In this document: positions 57,359 to 64,000 of the stretch, piece by piece
Position numbering within the stretch: position 1 is the first letter of the stretch
How the letters are laid out: the number at the start of each line of letters is the position of its first letter
DNA from: Lepidonotus clava
Lineage: Eukaryota > Annelida > Polychaeta > Phyllodocida > Polynoidae
Assembly: GCA_936440205.1 (NCBI GenBank)
Contig: OW387146.1
Location: 23,932,458-23,996,457, forward strand
Direction: 5' to 3'
DNA length: 64,000 nucleotides
The notes under the pieces: model-generated
What the model was told of the DNA's origin: nothing
The model's database searches: none
What the model saw: only the letters and a program-made list of their open reading frames with translations
Position numbers and translations under genes: made by a program

Positions 57359-59868
57359 ACACTTCCTATTAGTCTAGGAGCCAAATTTTAAAAAAGAGCT
57401 TTTTTTTTTCGTCCATGAAGATGGAGGATCTAAAGTGGTTTTGAATTGTAGCCAATGGCCTAAAGTTTTGGTTTTGATCTGTTGGAATTCTTGCAACATG
57501 CCCATTTGTCTGGCATCCATGGCAACACATAACAACCACTCAATGTTAAGTTAACCTTAACAAATTCAGAAATGTTAATAAAAGTTAGACATTAGCAAGA
57601 ACATACATTATTGTACATGAAAACCCATTGATGACCGAGGAACATCTAGACCTGTGCTGTTATGTTGATATGGTTGCCATGGCAACAAAACATTTCAAAA
57701 TTACATTGTTTTTACTTGATCTTTTCATACTCATTTTTTGGATTTGCCTCTTGGACTATATTGCTTTCTGACTTCACATGTATTGAAAGAGAGAGTGGGC
57801 TGTCTCTAAAAGTACAAGGTCTCTGCTTGAGATGAATAGTACATGTGTGCAGAAATTATAAGTACAGCCCAACAGGATAAGACCACCGACTGAGCAATTA
57901 TTTACTGCATCAACCCCCCCCCCCCCTCACACACACACCTCTAAACCTTAAGGCAGTTTTACACTACACGACTTGAACTGTAATATGACAATGCCAAAGA
58001 GAAGTCACAGATATTAGAGATAAAGTTCTTTGGTACACATATAAGTGAGATGCTCTGAATTGCCAATCTTTAATAATTATATCACTCCTGCATGTAGATT
58101 GTAGGTAATATCATCATATCTTGCCGATATCACGGCTCGAGTCGTGTAGTGTAATGTCATCTTCACCTGGTTCCTGGTGTGTAGCATCAACATAGCAACA
58201 GGCCGCACTGGTACCAGCGGTTTGCTCCACTGAGTATACACGCTTTGTTATTCTCCTGTATATTTAATAAACTGCCACACAAAACAAATAACCCACATCA
58301 TGAAATTGACTCATACCATTTCAATCTATTTCTATTTCATATTTCTTTGGTAAGAGACAAAATTGGACTATGCCTAGGGTGCAGGGTTGGACTTGTTTGG
58401 TATAATTTGTAGGTTCGCGAAAATATTCTCAAACAAAATTGTCAAGGTGATGTTCTGGCCTAGAATAGAAGCTGATGACTAGAAGGATGTTCTGTACACG
58501 TGTGTAATACTGAGTGGAGGCTGAACAGGCAAGGTATGTAGTATTTCAATTTTACTCAAGGTTGATCAAGTATCGTCATACTTACATCATATGTTAGACT
58601 GACAATATTATAGCATATGAATTCCTGATAAGCTCTATTCGCCATGAATTTGTACATTGCTCCCACAATAAGTAACGTCTAGAATTGGTGCTTATCTATG
58701 TAGTATTCATGATGTTCTCTAAACACAGGTTCTAGTGGTAGTTTTAGTACAGCGTTGTAATGTAACTACTTTGCAGTCAGGATCAGAGGAAAAAGGGGAT
58801 AATAGCAAAAAAGTGATAGCCAAAATGGGTTTGTTTACAATCATTGTTCTACAGACAGAAAAGGTTTTGTGAATATCAACTTAAATTAACGATAGTTATG
58901 ATGGTTTGAACTGTACCACTAGCTATGGCAAGATTCTTTAACCGTGTCTTTATAGTTCTTTAAGTTAGCAATTTTTTGTCATATTCTAGCACACCATTGC
59001 TTTTGACTCCCTTTAATTCTTAATCAAAGGGGAATATTCAAAATCAGTTTACCCAGGATTTCACGTATGGGGTAGTCATATAAATCTTTGTTTATTCGAG
59101 TATATTACTCTTTTTAATGTTTGAATTTCTTTGAACACTAACTTTACCCTAACCACCGCATCCCCCACCCCCACATAGGAGGCTGTATTGCTCGCCAGTT
59201 CCATGGCCCACTTTTTATCTACTGCTCATTCTACCTCCGAGCAGTTTCCGGCTGTAAGAAGTAATAGGAAATGGGAGTTTGCACCAGGTCGCGTTTCTAC
59301 TGGTTCTAGTATCTCTCAAAAAAGCAGTTTGTTTAATAATAAGCTTATCAAAATCATCATTTTAATTCCAGATTTATAGTATCAAGTCTGTATATATCAC
59401 AGTAAAAGTTCTTTTGATATTTGCTGCTATAGTAAATGGTGCAATATGTGATTTTAACAATAGGTCTATAAATCGAGAGCTCTTCATTTCGCAACACTTT
59501 CTCAAATAAAGTGTCACAAAAGAAAGGTATGGAGCGATTGATTGCTGCGAAAATTGAGTGTTCCATGGGGCAGAGGCGTATTTTATTAAGGGATTGCCAC
59601 AGGGGGCGCGCTCCCCCCTTATTTTTAGCTAAATGTTGATTTCTTGAATATGAAATTCTTGGACCCAAAAGAATTTTTACAATAGGGCACGCCCCTTTTT
59701 TGTTTTGAAAATCTCTCGATAAGCCCCTGATGAGTCTCATTTTGGAAATATTTCATGGCCTCTCAATATTGGCAGCAGTTACTCTCAGTATGTGGAATGC
59801 TGACTTTAAGTCTACTGAAATTAGACATGTTCAGGCATACACTTATGATTATTTTTCTTAATTTGCAG
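57359..59868. other. Intergenic stretch before the right-hand gene
   Basis: No coding exon seen. A donor-like CAGGCAAG/GTATGT at about 58532 could close a 5' UTR exon of the gene beginning at 59869 (guess). TTTGACTCCCTTTAA at 59000-59015 is the single end of a TTAA/GGGAGCC MITE. 59570-59730 is a CAGTGGCGG-type palindromic remnant. 59758-59812 is one end of the 'GGCCGTATTCC' family. Confidence 0.4.
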
Positions 59869-61130
59869 TGATCTCATCATTATGGCTAACTTTGAAACAA
59901 TTAGTCTTGGAGGCGACGCATGCGCAATCTGTCGACAGGAAACGTCAGAAGAGTTGGTCACGTGCCCCGACTGCACGAGAAATGGCGAGATCTCACGAGA
60001 TTTGATCACAATCCACGCGACAATGAAAGCACACGAAGAGTGCTTAAAAAAGGACCATAAAATACACAGACAGTCTAGGCTCAAAAGTCCAAAAACATTG
60101 CACAAAGAGGGAAAGGAAATATCAGGGAATGTTTTATCATTAAGCGCACCTGATACTCCATATTCTTCCCTGGATTCTAGTCCTTGTGCAAGCGGTGCCA
60201 GTTCGCCATTATTGGGGAGAATATTGTCAGAAAGGGTCAACCAGGGGAAAGAAAACAAAAGATCCTCTTCGCCAAAAATTCATTTGAAGTGGTTTGGTTT
60301 GAAATCAAAAGGAAAAAGTGGCAGTTCAAGAGACCCGCCCGAAGAAAAAAGTCAGTCAAAGGATTCGCGAAAAAGTTCCCCAAAGTCAGCGGTCCCGATT
60401 GAACCTCGATATTTTTGGAACCCAAAGCAAGATGGCGCTGCCTTTCATGTTTTGAGGAAGCTCAAAGAGAGAAGAAGAATTAGAGAAGTGCAAAATAAAG
60501 ATGGCTTCGTGGATCAAATGGCGGGGGATGATTCTGAGGAAGAGGGTTACGATAGTGGACGTTTTCTGTCTGTGACACTAGATGGCAGAAAGAGCTATTT
60601 AAGCCTGTCGCCATATGAAAGGAGGCGATCGAGTATCCTAGGTGGTGCCAGTGGAGCCAGTAGTGGTGGTTCAGGTGGTGCCAATGCCACTGGTTTCCTA
60701 CCTGCTTACAATACAAACTATCATGTCGTCAGTAACAAGCGAGCACAAGCAGACGACAATTTGCTTCCAAATAAATTTTGCAGTGCTTCAGTGACCAAAA
60801 GTAAAAATTGTGGGAGCGTTACCTCAAAAGTGAACTGTGATGGAGAAAAGCCTTTCTCGGGGGACATTCCGAGAATTTCTGTCAGAAGGGCGAGTTCTGA
60901 AACATCAATTGACCAGATTATTGTTGAGAAACGTCTTGATAAACGAATTAAAACATTTAAGCAGAAAAGCCTCGGGGAAAAGGAAAAATATTCATGTCAT
61001 CAAGAACTTTGTACACACACTCAGGGCGATACTTATGATGAACATGAGATGCAGAGAAAAGATGGTAATAACAAAAGGCATTGCATGGAATATCCATTGG
61101 CTAAGATTAACAACGTTTCACCGTTTCCTT
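59869..61130 (+). CDS. Unrecognised protein, first coding exon (gene continues right)
   Basis: An acceptor TTTTCTTAATTTGCAG ends at 59868, the first ATG is at 59882, and a strong donor GTAAGT follows 61130, giving 416 codons in phase 1 before the next exon. The N-terminus has CAIC-x9-CPDC followed by His residues (IHATMKAHEECLKKDHKIH), compatible with a small zinc-binding fold. The rest is Ser/Lys-rich and probably disordered, with a KEN box (GKENK), a DSGxxxS stretch (DSGRFLS), basic patches (KERRRIREV) and a Gly/Ser/Ala linker. Mixed charge and these degrons suggest a regulated intracellular scaffold, but this is inference and I do not recognise the family. Later exons were not found before 64000. 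Confidence 0.75.
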
Positions 61131-61250
61131 GTAAGTATATTTTAAGCATTATTGGAATATAACAGAAAAATATACAAGAAAAGTAAATCAGTTGAGACAC
61201 TCGAAATCTATATTTCAAATGCTTTAATTCCTCTAGATCTCCTACAATAA

Positions 61251-61409
61251 ACAGTGGCGGATTCAAGGGGGAGGGGGGGGGGGCTCAAAATTGACAGTAA
61301 ACCAAAGGATTTTTTCAATTAGGGCCAAATCCCATTTGTTGATTTGTACCTAGTGCGTTTTGTTAATTTTCAGCTTTTCATAGGCGGTGCCCCCCAGATT
61401 CCATCCCTG
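61251..61409. mobile_element. Palindromic MITE, CAGTGGCGG-type ends, 5-bp TSD ATAAA
   Basis: The ends CAGTGGCGGATTCAAGG and CAGATTCCATCCCTG are flanked by ATAAA on both sides (61246-61250, 61410-61414). It lies in the intron after the right-hand gene's visible exon. Confidence 0.88.
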
Positions 61410-62211
61410 ATAAAATTAATATATTTGCACACTTTTGTACGAAAAAACATACACGAACACATTTTATCTATGATAGAAAAAGAATCCTTCAGTATCACAG
61501 CCACTCCACCTTAACTTTATAATGAGGATTTTCAGTATTAATCCTTATAACATCTTACTAAACATAGATTAAAACGTCTTACTAACTGTATGCTTCATTT
61601 CCTTAATATAATTCTTCTTTCCGTAAACAGAAACTTAAAGTACGGTATACGCTTGGAGATGGTACTTCGGGAATTCAACAAAAATTGATACTGTACTGTT
61701 ATGAATTAATTCAAAACGCACCGTTCCATTTTGCCGGTTGTATTCAAATGTCAGAACACTAGCGTCCCTCGCCAAAGCACTCGGAATTTATTGAAAGCAT
61801 TTTCGATATGAACGCCACTAAAACAGAAACAGTGCAAATAGCAACGAGAAATCAAAGAGGATATTGTCGAAAACAGCAACGATGTGCAAAATGAGAGCAA
61901 AGATATAAATCAAAAGCCTGTCGTTGCATCACGAGGGCAATGTAAAACGGAGGTATTTTTCCATTAAGTTAAACTACATTGTACAAACTTTCTAGGTGAC
62001 AAATGTGTTTGATCTCCTATGTTTCTCTTGAGTAGAATAGTACCATGTTTATATATCTTCAGAGCATGGATGCACATTTCTTTATCATTTGCACAGGGAT
62101 AGGGGATCTATTGCAGTGCATAGGCGAAAGATTCATGTACGGATGGCAAGTTCTGGTCCACATCACGAGTGAGATACATGTAACTCTAGTCATAATCAAT
62201 TAATTAATCAA

Positions 62212-62248
62212 GGCGTTAAGCAACCAATAAGCAACCAACCAACCAACA
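62212..62248 (+). mobile_element. SINE tail fragment
   Basis: GCGTTAAGCAACCAATAAGC followed by AACC repeats matches the tail of the full-length SINE at 32885-33208. The rest of the element is absent. Confidence 0.65.
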
Positions 62249-62377
62249 TAGTCAAGACCCAAACGTAGGAACATATTTTCAAAAGGCAGTGATGTCATTG
62301 CAAAATGCATAAAAAAGGATTTCTAGGATTTGTGACAAAGGTTATCACAAAAAAAGTATAAGCAGTTACAAAAATAT

Positions 62378-62452
62378 GGACCAGGGAATCGAACTGGTGT
62401 GGATATTTAGGTTGCTGGACCATTGTGCTCTATCATTGAGCTGGCGAACTGA
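62378..62452 (-). other. tRNA-like sequence (degenerate)
   Basis: The minus strand carries CCAGCTCAATGATAGAGCAC (A-box) and CCAGTTCGATTCCCTGG (B-box), but the anticodon arm and acceptor stem pair poorly, so a functional tRNA is unlikely. Confidence 0.4.
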
Positions 62453-62494
62453 GTCAAATGGATAAATAACAATCCTAGAAGCACTTATATCACA

Positions 62495-62851
62495 TTAAAG
62501 GGAGCCAAAACCAATAAATTCAATGAAATTTTCCAAACTCAAATAATCATAGAAATCCATTCCTTGAGCCTATTTCTGGCCCATGTTAAAATCTAAACCA
62601 TGAGATATGGTAAAAAGATAATTAAAAACACGTTTTTCTGCTCAAATCAATTAATGTGGATCCACATAAATAGGGTTTGTTTACAAACAAATGTAAACAT
62701 TACCATCTCTTGTGGCATTATACTTCAGGTTGAGCTAGTTTTCACAGCTAATACTTTTACCACTGACCATAACTGGACTCATCTAACATATTTCTATAGT
62801 TATCTGAGTTTTGAAAATTTTGTCAATTTTATTGGTTTTGGCTCCCTTTAA
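62495..62851. mobile_element. TTAA-flanked MITE, 'GGGAGCCAAAA' family, copy 3 (inverted)
   Basis: TTAAAGGGAGCCAAAACCAA to GGTTTTGGCTCCCTTTAA. Its body is the reverse complement of copies 1 and 2 (ATCCACATAAATAGGGTTTG, GTTGAGCTAGTTTTC). Confidence 0.88.
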
Positions 62852-62884
62852 GATCTTTGACCTCCACAATTAAAAAAGGTTTGG

Positions 62885-63053
62885 TTTCGTTCTAACCTCA
62901 CCAAAAAATAATGTTATAATAACATTCTAATTTGGTGAGGTTTCAACCACACCATCGATAACATAGTTAGTATGTGCCCTCTTAATAAGTAACAAACTGA
63001 CTAAAAAAAAGTATGGTACCAGAACGTTTCTGTTACGTTGCAAGCTGGCTGGG
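62885..63053. mobile_element. 'GACGT-rich' DNA transposon, inverted end fragment
   Basis: ACGTTTCTGTTACGTTGCAA followed by GCTGGCTGGGTGG is the reverse complement of the left end of the copies at 293 and 9497. The inside has the same (A/G)GGTTTCAACC-type motifs. Confidence 0.55.
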
Positions 63054-63208
63054 TGGTGATCATAATGCATTAGTTCACCAGGCGCCAATAAAGGGTTAAG
63101 GGAAACAGTGAGCGTTGAATTTACAGAAGTTCCATTCATATTAACAGCAGTAAGACTCCCTATTCTGTAGTCAGTAGGAGGTGGCGCCAACCTGCAGAGG
63201 CGCCATCC

Positions 63209-63210
<2 letters not shown>

Positions 63211-63257
<47 letters not shown>
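63211..63257. repeat. (AGC)15 trinucleotide repeat
   Basis: Fifteen pure AGC units. In one plus frame they would give poly-Ser followed by 60 codons rich in Gly, Pro and Thr to a TAG at 63445-63447. No splice junction compatible with the phase-1 exon ending at 61130 was found, so coding status is open. Confidence 0.9.
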
Positions 63258-63261
<4 letters not shown>

Positions 63262-64000
63262 GATGACATCATTGGTCTAAAAATAGCCCCGGCCAGCCGC
63301 CACAGTCCAGACTGTACTGGCACAGATGGCTGCCCGCCGCTGGCTACAACCACCACCAGCACTGGAGGAGGACCAGGAGGAGCCGGACCCGCCCCCTTCA
63401 CCACCCCTACTCCACCCAGGAGGAATACTAACCCTCACAGCCTCTAGTATCATACCCAGGGTTTGTAACACCTCCAGTGTCTATGTGTATGTGTAGGCAG
63501 GAGGCTGGAGGATTGACAGACGGAGGAAGCAGGGGGGAGGATGACAGCAGCCACTGGAGAGGAGGCGCATATGAGAGTGGCAGGGCTAGGGGGAGTCGGG
63601 GGGAGAGGCTACTGCTGGGGCGACTATTGCTACTCCTACCAGCCCTAGCCTCCAGGGTGCTGGGGTTACCTTCCATGGCAACCACCCAGGAGGCGGATAG
63701 CACTGCTGTAGGGTCTGGAGAAGGTGAGAGCATCTGCAGGAGCAGGAGCCACTGGAGGAGACGTTAACTGCAGGAGGAGATACAAGCATAGGAGGAATGA
63801 GAGGAGCCAGGAGGTGCAATAACAATCTGTAGTGTGATACCTGACGCTTGCATTTCAGGCTGTGGTCATAGAGGAGGAATCCCTAATCTTTACCCTAATA
63901 TCAACATTCATATGTATACATGCTCCATATCATTTTATACAACCACCACTAGCGCCAGCCCCACCGGCCAGCCTCAACACCACCACCACCAGCACCACCG
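63258..64000. other. GC-rich low-complexity stretch with CAGGAGGA and ACCACC motifs
   Basis: Repeated CAGGAGG/AGGAGGA (63370-63800) and ACCACCACC (63350, 63945-63999) motifs give open frames on both strands, which is expected from the repeats themselves. It may be an exon or UTR of the right-hand gene or a decayed minisatellite; I cannot decide. Confidence 0.4.

Noticed and set aside
63171-63404. Poly-Leu minus frame resembling a signal peptide
   Set aside because: It is the antisense reading of the AGC repeat; hydrophobicity is an artefact.

Overview
This window is nuclear DNA of an invertebrate animal. It has large spliced genes with GT-AG introns, many kinds of short DNA transposon copies, tRNA-derived SINEs and microsatellites. 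Low GC and the gene content (an Ig/FN3 receptor tyrosine kinase, an NHL-repeat protein, a Gly/Tyr/His-rich secreted-type protein) suit a marine deuterostome invertebrate or a lophotrochozoan. The sequence alone does not decide the phylum.

The main gene is on the minus strand, from 52754 down to 15814. I assembled a 22-exon model by hand in which every junction is GT-AG, every intron phase agrees, and the exons sum to 3666 nt (1221 residues plus stop). It encodes a complete receptor tyrosine kinase: signal peptide, about five Ig-like units, one FNIII domain, a transmembrane helix, a long tyrosine-rich juxtamembrane segment with four YxNx (Grb2-type) sites, an intact kinase and almost no C-terminal tail. 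Its introns hold a convergent tRNA-Asp/tRNA-Gly pair, two strong hairpins, a SINE with target-site duplication, many MITEs and, in the 13.6-kb first intron, an oppositely oriented NHL-repeat gene (46425-47528).

To the left, plus strand, 2960-6080 is the 3' part of a gene for a cysteine-, tyrosine-, glycine- and histidine-rich protein with ten decapeptide repeats. Its first exon was not found. From 6081 to 15813 there is no gene I can support, only transposon-derived sequence. To the right of the receptor, 52755-59868 is intergenic with LINE and MITE remnants. A large coding exon (59869-61130, plus strand) then begins an unrecognised gene that runs on to the right. The last kilobase is CAG/AGG-rich low-complexity DNA.

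The most unusual pattern is that the edges of three kinase exons have been copied in tandem into the neighbouring introns (86-bp units, about 120-bp units and about 50-bp units), partly with intact splice sites. The terminal exon of the left gene likewise has decayed copies of its end downstream in its 3' flank. A second general result is a palindromic MITE family (CAGTGGCGGATCC-type ends) for which six copies here show perfect 5-bp target-site duplications.
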